Positions 12,721 to 23,572 of a stretch of 64,000 bases of DNA are shown here, one piece after another. Origin of the DNA: Nilaparvata lugens (taxonomy: Eukaryota > Arthropoda > Insecta > Hemiptera > Delphacidae). Location of the stretch: the NCBI RefSeq assembly GCF_014356525.2, contig NC_052508.1:49827858-49891857 (forward strand), in the 5' to 3' direction. The position numbers and the translations under genes are program-made. The first letter of the stretch is position 1. Every line of letters begins with the position of its first letter. Under the pieces are notes generated by a model that did no database searches, was not told the origin of the DNA, and was given only the letters and a program-made list of their open reading frames with translations.

Positions 12721-13168
12721 TGTACACCATAAATTACTTTACATGATATAAGTCAGCTGTTGTCTTGGTGAACGTGATATTTTTGAGCTCAAAATTTATG
12801 TGTTTTTATACAATTATTTTGTAAATTTGAAGTTTGTTTTATGTTTTTACTGAAGTTTTATTATTAATCTATTTAAATTTAAAATTGTTTGTTTTATTCT
12901 GAATTGTATATTCAGATTGATGATTAAGGGCTGGTTTCCAAGCTCGGAATTTAGCTAAGTTCTAGACTTTAAACAGCTGGAGTAAGAAAATTGGCTTTCC
13001 GAAACGGGCCGTAGTCGTAGTCATTATCAAAGTCACATTATTGAATTAAATTTCAACAAACTAGAAAATTGAACCCAAAATACAATAAAGAGAAAATAGT
13101 GTAAAGTTTCAGCTATTTTTAATTATTTAGAAATGTTTAATTTCATCTGAAAAAAACGTTTTCAATTA

Positions 13169-13393
13169 TTATATACGTCTGTGTGCTGACTTGGACACTT
13201 TCTTGGGCTTGGGCAGGCCGTCACCCCCTTCGCACGGCGTCGCCACTACTTTTGTATTTTTCGCCGGTTCATCACCACTGTGCATGTTGCGCACCATGTT
13301 TCCCTGTTTCATTAGCAAGTAGTCCATTTTCGATAAGGAGCTGCGGCACTCATCGTTATCTGATAGCAGAGCACTTTTCGAGTTGCATTTCAT
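13169..13393 (-). CDS. Array open frame copy 2, 74 codons, unknown
   Basis: Identical in protein sequence to the frame at 11,488-11,712. A one-base deletion just after the stop destroys the AATAAA seen in copy 1. Function unknown. Confidence 0.3.
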   Translation of the reverse strand: MKCNSKSALLSDNDECRSSLSKMDYLLMKQGNMVRNMHSGDEPAKNTKVVATPCEGGDGLPKPKKVSKSAHRRI

Positions 13394-13826
13394 CGTCGAA
13401 CACTACAAAACACACATGTACAACTACATTAATACACCAAAAACGTAATATCGATAAAAACTACAAACAAATAATAAGTGGCTATGACAATTTCAAGTCA
13501 CTCTATTCAGTATGATATCCATCTCACTACAGCAATACTACACACTAGAACAAACAATATAACTGATATAGTCCTATATGGGAGGATTCCCACATATAAG
13601 TATTAGTGTATGTGTCCGGTTAAGTGAGAATAGTCAGTGCCATGAGAAATCATGAAAATAATATTTTCACAGTTCCAGTTACTGAATCTGATAGTGATAT
13701 GTGGAAATTAGCCTTAAAGAGGTTGGTTTCGGTCAAAATATACTGATAAATGAATTTCTGCTGAGATAAAAGTGATATTCACTTCAAACAGTTAAAATTA
13801 CTTGTAACATTGATGCTTCCCATTCA

Positions 13827-14340
13827 GGTGGGCCGTCCACTAGAACCGTTTTTGTCCGAACTAGCATCGACCGAAAACTACCGAACGCGATCGAACGATC
13901 CCCCAACAAAGAAAGGAATAGATGCTCGTCCATTGCAACAGGTTAATACACGGCTGTGCACGGCCGTCTCCGGCCGATACATTTTTTGATCCGAATTGAA
14001 TGAGATTTTCCGGCTCTATCCGGCCGAACTAACTATAGTGAAGTCCACTTTAGTGGCTTGAGATGCGCGTGTACACTAGCGTCAGGTGATAAATTTTCAT
14101 AACGGCAAGGAAAGTTGTGTGAGTGCGCCACACCAGATTTTTTGAAGTTGTTCTGTTTTATAAAGTTGTAACTATGAACAATAAAAAGTTGATAAGTTTG
14201 GTTCAAGAGCATGTTTCAATGTGGGATGTATGAGAGACAAAAGATATCATCGTCGTGATGTTCAAAGGAATCTGTGGACAAAGATTGCTGAACAAATAGA
14301 ATCTAAAGAAAATCTCAATATAATCATTTTTTATGAAAAA
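13827..14340 (+). mobile_element. PIF/Harbinger-type element, copy 2, right end missing
   Basis: Same left terminal repeat and MADF-like fragment as copy 1, truncated at 14,340 where the array jumps back to the equivalent of 10,456. The open frame 14,221-14,409 is a chimera across this junction. Confidence 0.65.
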
Positions 14341-15368
14341 TCAGCTGTCCAGTGGACTATAATACTACCCGTTCAAAAACATCGAATACGGTATCTTGAA
14401 AATGTATAGTCCATAAAGGTTGTAGACAGTTGCAGCCAGACCTGATAACAGCGCTCACACTCACATTCCGGGACGACACGTCACGGTACGATAGAACAAA
14501 AAGCTCTATGTTTTTTTAGGATTTTTTCTAGACATTTTAAATTGATAAATTATTTATTAATTTTTGAAGAAAACATAACAGGTCAATGTAACTTTTTGAG
14601 CGCGAGGTCTACTGTTCACAGAACTACTAGTATAAAAGGAAAAAGGAGCCTCCTTCATATTCCTCCTCCAATATTAGAGTAAAAATCAGACTATAGAATT
14701 ATTCATCATAAATCAGCTGACAAGTGATTACACAGATGTGTGGAGAACCAGTCTATTGCTGAATTTCCATAAGGTCTATAGTTTCAATCAGGTACTTGTG
14801 CGTGAGGTCTACTGTTCACAGAACTACTAGTAATTTTGAATATGAATATAAATATTTTGATTTGCCAAAACAAACATGTTCACATTAACGTATTCGGAAC
14901 CAAAATGCAAACCTGTGGTAGCCTGTACACCATAAATTACTTTACATGATATAAGTCAGCTGTTGTCTTGGTGAACGTGATATTTTTGAGCTCAAAATTT
15001 ATGTGTTTTTATACAATTATTTTGTAAATTTGAAGTTTGTTTTATGTTTTTACTGAAGTTTTATTATTAATCTATTTAAATTTAAAATTGTTTGTTTTAT
15101 TCTGAATTGTATATTCAGATTGATGATTAAGGGCTGGTTTCCAAGCTCGGAATTTAGCTAAGTTCTAGACTTTAAACAGCTGGAGTAAGAAAATTGGCTT
15201 TCCGAAACGGGCCGTAGTCGTAGTCATTATCAAAGTCACATTATTGAATTAAATTTCAACAAACTAGAAAATTGAACCCAAAATACAATAAAGAGAAAAT
15301 AGTGTAAAGTTTCAGCTATTTTTAATTATTTAGAAATGTTTAATTTCATCTGAAAAAAACGTTTTCAA

Positions 15369-15593
15369 TTATATACGTCTGTGTGCTGACTTGGACACTT
15401 TCTTGGGCTTGGGCAGGCCGTCACCCCCTTCGCACGGCGTCACCACTACTTTTGTATTTTTCGCCGGTTCATCACCACTGTGCATGTTGCGCACCATGTT
15501 TCCCTGTTTCATTAGCAAGTCGTCCATTTTCGATAAGGAGCTGCGGCACTCATCGTTATCTGATAGCAGAGCACTTTTCGAGTTGCATTTCAT
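15369..15593 (-). CDS. Array open frame copy 3, 74 codons, two substitutions
   Basis: Same frame as the other two copies, with Tyr-to-Asp (KMDD instead of KMDY) and Ala-to-Val changes. Both substitutions alter the protein. A further deletion after the stop removes the AATAAA-like signal. Function unknown. Confidence 0.3.
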   Translation of the reverse strand: MKCNSKSALLSDNDECRSSLSKMDDLLMKQGNMVRNMHSGDEPAKNTKVVVTPCEGGDGLPKPKKVSKSAHRRI

Positions 15594-16026
15594 CGTCGAA
15601 CACTACAAAACACACATGTACAACTACATTAATACACCAAAAACGTAATATCGATAAAAACTACAAACAAATAATAAGTGGCTATGACAATTTCAAGTCA
15701 CTCTATTCAGTATGATATCCATCTCACTACAGCAATACTACACACTAGAACAAACAATATAACTGATATAGTCCTATATGGGAGGATTCCCACATATAAG
15801 TATTAGTGTATGTGTCCGGTTAAGTGAGAATAGTCAGTGCCATGAGAAATCATGAAAATAATATTTTCACAGTTCCAGTTACTGAATCTGATAGTGATAT
15901 GTGGAAATTAGCCTTAAAGAGGTTGGTTTCGGTCAAAATATACTGATAAATGAATTTCTGCTGAGATAAAAGTGATATTCACTTCAAACAGTTAAAATTA
16001 CTTGTAACATTGATGCTTCCCATTCA

Positions 16027-16715
16027 GGTGGGCCGTCCACTAGAACCGTTTTTGTCCGAACTAGCATCGACCGAAAACTACCGAACGCGATCGAACGATC
16101 CCCCAACAAAGAAAGGAATAGATGCTCGTCCATTGCAACAGGTTAATACACGGCTGTGCACGGCCGTCTCCGGCCGATACATTTTTTGATCCGAATTGAA
16201 TGAGATTTTCCGGCTCTATCCGGCCGAACTAACTATAGTGAAGTCCACTTTAGTGGCTTGAGATGCGCGTGTACACTAGCGTCAGGTGATAAATTTTCAT
16301 AACGGCAAGGAAAGTTGTGTGAGTGCGCCACACCAGATTTTTTGAAGTTGTTCTGTTTTATAAAGTTGTAACTATGAACAATAAAAAGTTGATAAGTTTG
16401 GTTCAAGAGCATGTTTCAATGTGGGATGTATGAGAGACAAAAGATATCATCGTCGTGATGTTCAAAGGAATCTGTGGACAAAGATTGCTGAACAAATAGA
16501 ATCTAAAGAAAATCTCAATATAATCATTTTTTATGAAAAATTTTATGGTTATGATAGTAGTTAATTAAATAATTGGCAACCAGCCAAGTACTGAACTAGA
16601 CTGACAGAAACGGTTCCAATGGATGACCATATTCGGCCGAATTAACGGCCGGCAGATTCGTCCGATTCAACAGTCGAACGGATCGGTTGAATACGGTTCC
16701 AGTGGACGGTTAACC
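16027..16715 (+). mobile_element. Complete PIF/Harbinger-type non-autonomous element, copy 3
   Basis: 689 bp between inverted ends GGTGGGCCGTCCACTAGAAC and (inverted) GGTTAACCGTCCACTGGAAC, flanked on both sides by TCA, a 3-bp target duplication. It has many GGCCG motifs. The ATG at 16,374 opens a MADF-like fragment (LISLVQEHVSMWD...RDKRYHRRDVQRNLW) that is frameshifted. A 3-bp duplication plus a MADF/Myb-type partner gene is the PIF/Harbinger pattern; TCA is unusual, since the family prefers TWA. No transposase, so it depends on another element for movement. Confidence 0.7.
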
Positions 16716-17186
16716 TCAGTCAATAAACCGAAAGTTTGAAGAGAATCGCATTATGGAGAATATTACAAAACACACATGTACAACTACATTAATACACCAA
16801 AAACGTAATATCGATAAAAACTACAAACAAATAATAAGTGGCTATGACAATTTCAAGTCACTCTATTCAGTATGATATCCATCTCACTACAGCAATACTA
16901 CACACTAGAACAAACAATATAACTGATATAGTCCTATATGGGAGGATTCCCACATATAAGTATTAGTGTATGTGTCCGGTTAAGTGAGAATAGTCAGTGC
17001 CATGAGAAATCATGAAAATAATATTTTCACAGTTCCAGTTACTGAATCTGATAGTGATATGTGGAAATTAGCCTTAAAGAGGTTGGTTTCGGTCAAAATA
17101 TACTGATAAATGAATTTCTGCTGAGATAAAAGTGATATTCACTTCAAACAGTTAAAATTACTTGTAACATTGATGCTTCCCATTCA

Positions 17187-17875
17187 GGTGGGCCGTCCAC
17201 TAGAACCGTTTTTGTCCGAACTAGCATCGACCGAAAACTACCGAACGCGATCGAACGATCCCCCAACAAAGAAAGGAATAGATGCTCGTCCATTGCAACA
17301 GGTTAATACACGGCTGTGCACGGCCGTCTCCGGCCGATACATTTTTTGATCCGAATTGAATGAGATTTTCCGGCTCTATCCGGCCGAACTAACTATAGTG
17401 AAGTCCACTTTAGTGGCTTGAGATGCGCGTGTACACTAGCGTCAGGTGATAAATTTTCATAACGGCAAGGAAAGTTGTGTGAGTGCGCCACACCAGATTT
17501 TTTGAAGTTGTTCTGTTTTATAAAGTTGTAACTATGAACAATAAAAAGTTGATAAGTTTGGTTCAAGAGCATGTTTCAATGTGGGATGTATGAGAGACAA
17601 AAGATATCATCGTCGTGATGTTCAAAGGAATCTGTGGACAAAGATTGCTGAACAAATAGAATCTAAAGAAAATCTCAATATAATCATTTTTTATGAAAAA
17701 TTTTATGGTTATGATAGTAGTTAATTAAATAATTGGCAACCAGCCAAGTACTGAACTAGACTGACATAAACGGTTCCAATGGATGACCATATTCGGCCGA
17801 ATTAACGGCCGGCAGATTCGTCCGATCCAACAGTCGAACGGATCGGTTGAATACGGTTCCAGTGGACGGTTAACC
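17187..17875 (+). mobile_element. Complete PIF/Harbinger-type non-autonomous element, copy 4
   Basis: Same length, ends and TCA flanks as the copy at 16,027, with very few single-base differences (for example GACATAAACGG for GACAGAAACGG). It arose with the segmental copy and not by a separate insertion, because the flanking DNA is copied with it. Confidence 0.7.
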
Positions 17876-17910
17876 TCAGTCAATAAACCGAAAGTTTGAA
17901 GAGAATCGCA

Positions 17911-18360
17911 TTATGGAGAATATTAGGCAATATGCACGTGACATTTTTCTTGAAGTATAAAAGAAAATATTTTACTTTTTACTGAAGTTCTAGAGGAGGT
18001 GATATTAAGGTGAATATAAGGTGATATTATGGAGAATATTAGGCAATATGCACGTGACATTTTTCTTGAAGTATAAAAGAAAATATTTTACTTTTTACTG
18101 AAGTTCTAGAGGAGGTGATATTAAGGTGAATATAAGGTGATATTATGGAGAATATTAGGCAATATGCACGTGACATTTTTCTTGAAGTATAAAAGAAAAT
18201 ATTTTACTTTTTACTGAAGTTCTAGAGGAGGTGATATTAAGGTGAATATAAGGTGATATTATGGAGAATATTAGGCAATATGCACGTGACATTTTTCTTG
18301 AAGTATAAAAGAATATATTTTACTTTTTACTGAAGTTCTAGAGGAGGTGATTGATATTAA
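17911..18360. repeat. 116-bp tandem repeat, four units
   Basis: TTATGGAGAATATTAGGCAA recurs at 17,911, 18,027, 18,143 and 18,259, exactly 116 bp apart. The units are nearly identical; the last has AAAGAATATATTT for AAAGAAAATATTT and a 4-bp TGAT insertion near its end. The first unit starts inside the right flank of the Harbinger-type element. Confidence 0.9.
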
Positions 18361-18367
18361 GGTGAAT

Positions 18368-18402
18368 ATCCATATTGAATAGAGTGACTTGAAATTGTCA
18401 CA
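18368..18402 (-). repeat. Short inverted echo of the array
   Basis: TGAATAGAGTGACTTGAAAT and following bases are the reverse complement of the array segment around 11,808-11,835 (ATTTCAAGTCACTCTATTCA). The array's right edge therefore returns to an array sequence in the opposite direction. Confidence 0.6.
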
Positions 18403-19382
18403 GTTAAACGCGTTATTGCTTGTGGCAACATCAAGTAGTTTTATTAAAATTAGGCACATTAAAATACAAAATATAGCCTATGCTTGAATCAATTATTGAA
18501 TGCTTGAAACAGTAAGATTTGAATGTGCCTATGAAGTCAAGTACAATGTAATTACTGTATTTTATTTTTTCAAGATGATTTCAAAAGCCTCCTCATTCAT
18601 ATCTACCGTCAATAACTTGACAGACAATTACCACATTCGTACAGCAAACATGCATCAATTAGAATTAATTCTATTTGATCGTGAATTAATTTTTTGATGA
18701 ATGCGTGCTTGTTTTTAATCAATTCCTTATTATTTTTTTTGTATGTACAGATGGATAATCATTACTTGAATGGATACTCGCGATCCTATTCAATTATTTG
18801 TAAAAATTGAGTCTTTATGTCCAAGAAATGTATCTGAATTTATTGGCTTTCAGGTTTGAATGGTTATTAATTTGTTCTATTTTCACAACTAAGCACAGAT
18901 GATCGGGGAAGAGAAACTAAGGATACATTGTTCTATAACTCTACAAATTTGGGTAACAGATATAGATATCTTAGAGATGTAGATATAAAAACCTATACGA
19001 TTGCACATCACTCTGTGTGTGGGGGGCCCCTGAAGGTGATTATTAACTCTTAAATGTACGTTTTCGCTTATGCGACTTCGGCCGACAACCTAGGAAGAAT
19101 ATCTTTACTTCTTATTGGAGTGCCCACGCGTTGACAGAATGAAAATCTATGAATACTTCCATAGGAATCAACGGTAGACGAATTCTTTCTCAGTAATCGG
19201 TCACAGTCGCATAGGCCTAAACGAAAACTCTCAATTAGTTTTGGGTTGAGTGACGCATTTTCGTTCTGTCAACCTTATTAAACTGTTACATAAATCGATA
19301 TTTGTTATTAATAAGCTGTAGCCCTCTCCCAGTTTTATTCCAATATTTATTTCTATTGCCTAATCATTATTTTATATCATAT
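18403..19382. other. Intergenic DNA, nothing recognised
   Basis: No exon or repeat boundary that I can support. 19,060-19,270 has weak inverted text around TTTTCG and ATGCGACT / AGTCGCAT and may be an old MITE. Confidence 0.35.
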
Positions 19383-20515
19383 TAAGAGTCACCGAGTTCA
19401 GAAATAAGCCCTGGTACGATAGGCATTGTAATGAATTGAAGAGGGAGTTACGCAAAGCATACAGAAATTTTAAAAGTAGAAGTCAAGATCTAAGCGCACT
19501 AAATCATTTCATGAGCTGTAAAATGTTGTACAAGAGTACAGTAGAACAGAAAAAGAAAGAATTCAATGATAATATAAGACAAAAGTTTAAAAATGTTAAA
19601 AACGCGGAAGAATTCTGGGGAACGGTACGGCTGGTCAGGGGGAAAAAGAATGCAGGATTTAACCACATTAACTTGGAGGAATGGGCGAGATTTTTTAAAG
19701 AGAAATATGAACCAACTACTATTGGAAATAATTGTATATTGTTCGATGTAAGACATCCACTTATCGATAAACCAGTGGATTTGTTGGAGTTAGAGAATAA
19801 ACTGAGAAGGCTAAAGAATGGGAGTGCACCGGGCTTGGATATGATTTCATACGAATTTTTCAAATTTTTAGCTTTCGAAGGAAAAGAGTTGATGATTCAC
19901 CTATTCAATTCAATATTAGATACGAGTGAAATTCCAACAACTTGGTCAAGGCTTAAAATATTCTTGCTGTTTAAGAAGGGCTGTAAACTGGATCCCAAGA
20001 ACTACAGAGGTATAGCTATTGCGAATTGTATCCTCAAACTTTATAAGAATAATTCTAAATCTTGATAGAGAGCAATCATGCAAGCCATTCTTCAGTAAGT
20101 TAAAGTTCATGACGGTGTACAGCCTGTACATTTATAGGACAATATTATATAAAAGAACTAACGAATCTAGATTCCCACGGCAAGTAGATATACATAATTA
20201 CAACACAAGAAATAAAAATAATTTTACAATAAAGAAACACAATAAGGAAAAATATAAACAAAGTCCAACATACATGGGAATAAAATTTATTGGTTGTCTC
20301 CCAAGTTGCATAAGACATGAACCTGATAGATCAAAATTTAAGGAATTGCTGAGAGCATATTTGATGGATTTAGCATGCTACAGTATAAATGAGTTTACTG
20401 TAAAAAAATGAATTTTATACAGTCACTAATTTCTCTTTAGCTTTAAGTTAGTTTTAGTTTTTGACTTTTTCATGTATGTTTTGGAAAGAAATAAATGATT
20501 GATTGATTGAATATC
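19383..20515 (+). mobile_element. Internally deleted non-LTR retrotransposon (LINE)
   Basis: The frame at 19,436-20,065 holds the linker and first part of a LINE reverse transcriptase: basic region, LKNGSAPGLDMISYEFFK (finger motif), then LFKKGCKLDPKNYRGIAI. It jumps near 20,050 to the C-terminal tail in the frame 20,019-20,411 (FMTVYSLYIYRTIL, DIHNYNTRNKNNF, SPTYMGIKFIGCLP). The catalytic YxDD part is missing, so this copy cannot move by itself. It ends in a GATT-repeat tail at about 20,495-20,510, as in RTE/Jockey-type elements. The clade is a guess. Confidence 0.75.
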
Positions 20516-20652
20516 TGTCTCAATAGGTATTACTTGCTTGAGTAGCAACTTTCCTTTCACAAAAGTTCCACATGCACGAAAGTACAAATTCAAAGCACTA
20601 ATAATTCTTCGGTCAAATTGCACTAAAGAAAATTAAATTTAACTTAGATACA

Positions 20653-20895
20653 TCATTCAACTGAGCTGTTGCAACAGCTTACTTCCCTATTCAGCTCCAT
20701 AAGATGATTCCATCCTTTATGATTGAATGTAATTTTCTTTTGTGCAACTGGCCGATAACGTTTTAAATTGTACTTAATAAAGTATTTATTTTTATTATCT
20801 GAAATGTCTGTATTCCAGATAGATGGCCAATCCTGGATATCAATCAGGAATTTCTCAGGAACTACATGTTCATCAATCAACAGTGTCCAAAACAA
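20653..20895 (-). CDS. Unrecognised 80-codon frame, possible fragment
   Basis: The frame includes IWNTDISDNKNKYFIKYNLK and KITFNHKGWNHLMELNREV, which looks like real protein and not random translation. The basic, GW-containing end is faintly reminiscent of PC4-like DNA-binding proteins, but I cannot confirm that. Its upstream half overlaps, antisense, the start of the HARBI1-like transposase. Possibly a relic of another element. Confidence 0.25.
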   Translation of the reverse strand: MFWTLLIDEHVVPEKFLIDIQDWPSIWNTDISDNKNKYFIKYNLKRYRPVAQKKITFNHKGWNHLMELNREVSCCNSSVE

Positions 20896-21652
20896 TTTAT
20901 GAAGTGAGCGATTTGATTGTCCAGAAAGTTAATGTTCGGGTGAAATTTCCTCTAATCAAGGTGAAATAAATGCAGCAAAATTAGAATGGCAAGAATGCTT
21001 CAAGTTTCCTAAATGTATTCGAGTTGTTGACTGCACACACATTAATATCTTAAAGCCTACTGATCATGGTGATGAATATGTCAACAGGAAGGGATTAACA
21101 ACCATTAATGTACAATGTACTTGTAATGCAAAAGAAGAATTCAAAATTGTAGATGCAAGATGGCCGAGCTCTGTTCTCGATTCCAGAATATGGAAGAGCT
21201 CACTGATAAGAGAAAACGTGAAAGGATTTGAACGTTGCATGATGTTAGGAGACTCTGGCTATGCAATTGAACCCTGGTTAATGACTCCTTATTTGAATCC
21301 GCAAACCCCTGAAAAGAGAAAATACAACAGTATGGACTGTTCAAATAAGAACGAGAGTAATTATTATTGAGCGATGTTTTGGACAATTAAAGATGAGATT
21401 TCCTTTTACACACCACCCTTGCAGAATACCTTTAAGAGAAGTTCCAAAACTAGTTGTATGCTGTATAATACTGCATAATGTTGCCAAGTACTTGCAAGAT
21501 CCAGACTTTTCCGACCCATTAGATGAAGAAATGAATGGCGAAGATGACAATTGTCACGCAGTTATTGTTGAAAATGATAAAAAGAGACAAATCCGACAGA
21601 AAGGATGTCAAGTCAGGCATCAACTGACAGCTACCATCGATTGTTTGTTATA
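20823..21652 (+). pseudogene. HARBI1-like transposase, frameshifted fragment
   Basis: Reading with frame changes gives the PIF/Harbinger transposase order. A helix region (HQSTVSKTIYEVSD) is followed by VVDCTHINILKP with the first catalytic Asp, NRKGLTTINVQ, LLGDSGY-type text (MMLGDSGYAIEPWLMTPY) with the second Asp, and IIERCFGQLKMRF with the Glu. It ends in the frame 21,393-21,653. In-frame stops near 20,968 and 21,368 and shifts near 21,340 show it is dead. The N terminus is missing. HARBI1-like proteins are nuclear DDE enzymes that work with a MADF/Myb-type partner; a piece of such a partner lies convergently at 21,940. Confidence 0.8.
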
Positions 21653-21939
21653 ATTATAAAAATGAGTTCAGTTTCATTAAATTTATGAGTTACTCAGACT
21701 TTAACCTTTAGAATATCCTAATTTAAATATAAAAAGGAAAGTTCAAGATGAATTTGTTATTGAATAATTTAATGCAAAAGTTTCTTCTAGTCTAGTTAAA
21801 TATAAATTCAAATTATGAAATTAAATATGAAAACATGATATTTACCATTATTAAAAAAATTATGATCAAACGTTTTTATAGAAATTTATACATACATGAC
21901 CTATAACATATGAAAACAGTAAAAAAGTGCTATTCAAGA

Positions 21940-22309
21940 TTAAAGGTAAGGGATTTTATTGTGTTTCTTAAAATATTCTATTTGGGCTAAAGCAGCCTCT
22001 TTCTTTGCCCTTGCTGCAGCCAATTGTACTAAAAGAACAACTCTCTGCAGTTCTGCTGTAGAGAAGTTTTTGGTTTCAAATTTTTCAGACTTAGAATGAA
22101 ATTTATGTTTCTTTGGTGGTTGTGCTTCAAACTCCAAAACAAGCACATTGGGATTAAGATCAGAGCATAAGCTGTAGATGCTGTGCCTCCAGGCAGCTCA
22201 TTGCAGCTGCTGCTCAGATCATAAGTTGACTCTCTCTTTGATGGTCTACTTGGTTTTGTTTTTTTTCTTGCTTGTTGTGTGGTTTCAAAACCCCACATTG
22301 TATTGTTCC
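21940..22309 (-). pseudogene. Harbinger partner (MADF-type) protein, C-terminal exon, frameshifted
   Basis: Preceded on its strand by an acceptor (TTTGCATTTTCAG) at about 22,310. The first frame reads MWGFETTQQARKKTKPSRPS and the second, after a frameshift near 22,140, reads through STAELQRVVLLVQLAAARA and ends KKHNKIPYL. The basic segment followed by an Ala-rich helix is how the second ORF of Harbinger elements often ends. The MADF domain itself is not present. It converges with the transposase fragment, the usual two-gene layout. Confidence 0.55.
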
Positions 22310-22512
22310 TGAAAATGCAAATCTAAAATGTAATCCAATGCAGTCTTGTTAGTAACAGTTGTATTTGGAACACAAGTGCTGAGATTACATGTTGAAATTA
22401 CTCCTTATTCCATGGATGCCTGTGACCACTTTGTCACAGGAGTGAAATAGGTTGAGTTCGTTTGCGCTTCTATTACTTTCATGGAATAGAACTTATATTC
22501 CTTATATTATAC

Positions 22513-22892
22513 CTATAGTGAGGTCCACGTTATAATGGCAGTGTTTGATAGGCAATTGTATTGCTATCACCATGTCTATCATTCAACAAAGTAGATAGCG
22601 CTATCTCTTTATTGCCAGATCGTCTTTTAACAATGCAGAATTAATAATTAATTAACAAAATATTTTATCTTAGTTACAAGATTTCATTATGAAATTATTG
22701 AAAAATATAATGTATTGCTTGATAAAATAGAATTGATTATTTAAAACGATAATGGACAGTTAATATTACATCAATAAACCTGTATCAGCTACCATCAGTA
22801 ACCGTCTATAGAAGGCATTGACAAAACAGAGGATCGGCAACGTTGTTCTCCTATCTTTCTTCACTGCCATTATAACGTGGACCTCACTATAG
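22513..22892. mobile_element. MITE with 31-bp perfect inverted ends (mariner-like)
   Basis: The first 31 bp, starting CTATAGTGAGGTCCACG, are perfectly inverted at the right end. TA dinucleotides at both borders fit a Tc1/mariner-type target. The 318-bp middle has no coding capacity. A related end, CTATAGTGAAGTCCAC, occurs inside each Harbinger-type copy of the array (for example near 12,350), so this family has inserted there too or shares ends. Confidence 0.75.
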
Positions 22893-23150
22893 TTCGCAAG
22901 TTTGCATCAAATGTAAGCGCGGCCCAACGCTGGTTACACACTGGGCGGTTTCTGGCGCGGCGGCGAAACTGCCGTCGCCGCCTCAAAAAAGGTCGAGCTA
23001 ACTCATTCAGTGGCAAAAATAACGCCAAACATCGAGCGGCAGTAGTTCTTCATCGCAAATGTGTTGTGACTTTTCTGTTTCATGAGTGTTCAGTTAATTG
23101 TATTTTGCACATTTTTCTAAAGTATATATTATTAAGTGTTTAACTCAAAA

Positions 23151-23370
23151 TGGAAAGGCAACAACTTTTAGCACTTTTGCTGTACCGTCGAAGGAAAAGA
23201 AGACAACAGAGAAATCGTCTTGTTTGGATTCATCCCATAAACCTGAGAAGAAAATAAGTTGGAGCATTTTGTACGTTGTTTGAAGACTTGAGAAATGAAG
23301 AGGCAAAATTCTTTAATTATTTTCGTATGTCCGTTTCTTCATTTTTGATGAGTTACATTGCCACATTAAA
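23151..23370 (+). pseudogene. HARBI1-like transposase N-terminal piece
   Basis: Translation from the ATG at 23,150 reads MERQQLLALLLYRRRKRR, then WIHPINLRRK followed by a stop. In other frames it continues TLFEDLRNEEAKFFNYFRMS. The R-rich start, HPIN-RR and F-NYFRMS text are typical of Harbinger transposase N termini. The element breaks at about 23,365, before any catalytic residue. Confidence 0.7.
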
Positions 23371-23572
23371 GGCATTTTTCCTTGTCATCAAGAGTTTCAA
23401 AATCCCCCCTAATCACCATACACACTTCCTTCCACGCATTCCTTGTTGCATCTCGATCCTTAAATATGTCGAGGGTTTTGTCCCACAAAACTGGCCTCTG
23501 TTCTACAAATGATATTAGCAACTCATTGTCTATTAACTCACTTATTTTCTCACACTCGTCAACCACAAACAC
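23366..23572 (-). pseudogene. MADF-domain partner protein fragment
   Basis: 68-aa frame reading LISFVEQRPVLWDKTLDIFK then DRDATRNAWKEV. This is a clear MADF DNA-binding domain (LI-x-V-x-RPxLWD...KDR-x-AWxE). MADF/SANT-type proteins are the second gene of PIF/Harbinger elements and help the transposase find DNA. It is truncated after the first half of the domain at the deletion junction. Confidence 0.8.

Larger units (their letters stand above)
10456..18369. repeat. Composite nested segmental array
   Basis: Four overlapping copies of one sequence path. Copy 1 is 10,456-12,720. Copy 2 is 12,721-14,340 and restarts at the equivalent of 11,039. Copy 3 is 14,341-16,764 and restarts at the equivalent of 10,456. 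Copy 4 is 16,765-17,914 and restarts at the equivalent of about 15,604. Matches are nearly base-perfect over 1.1-2.2 kb, with fixed offsets (about 1,682, 3,885 and 1,160). Each junction shows only a few bases of shared sequence (for example CTG, AAAA, TACAAAA). 116-bp tandem units follow. The array contains Harbinger-type elements and repeated open frames, listed separately. Confidence 0.85.
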
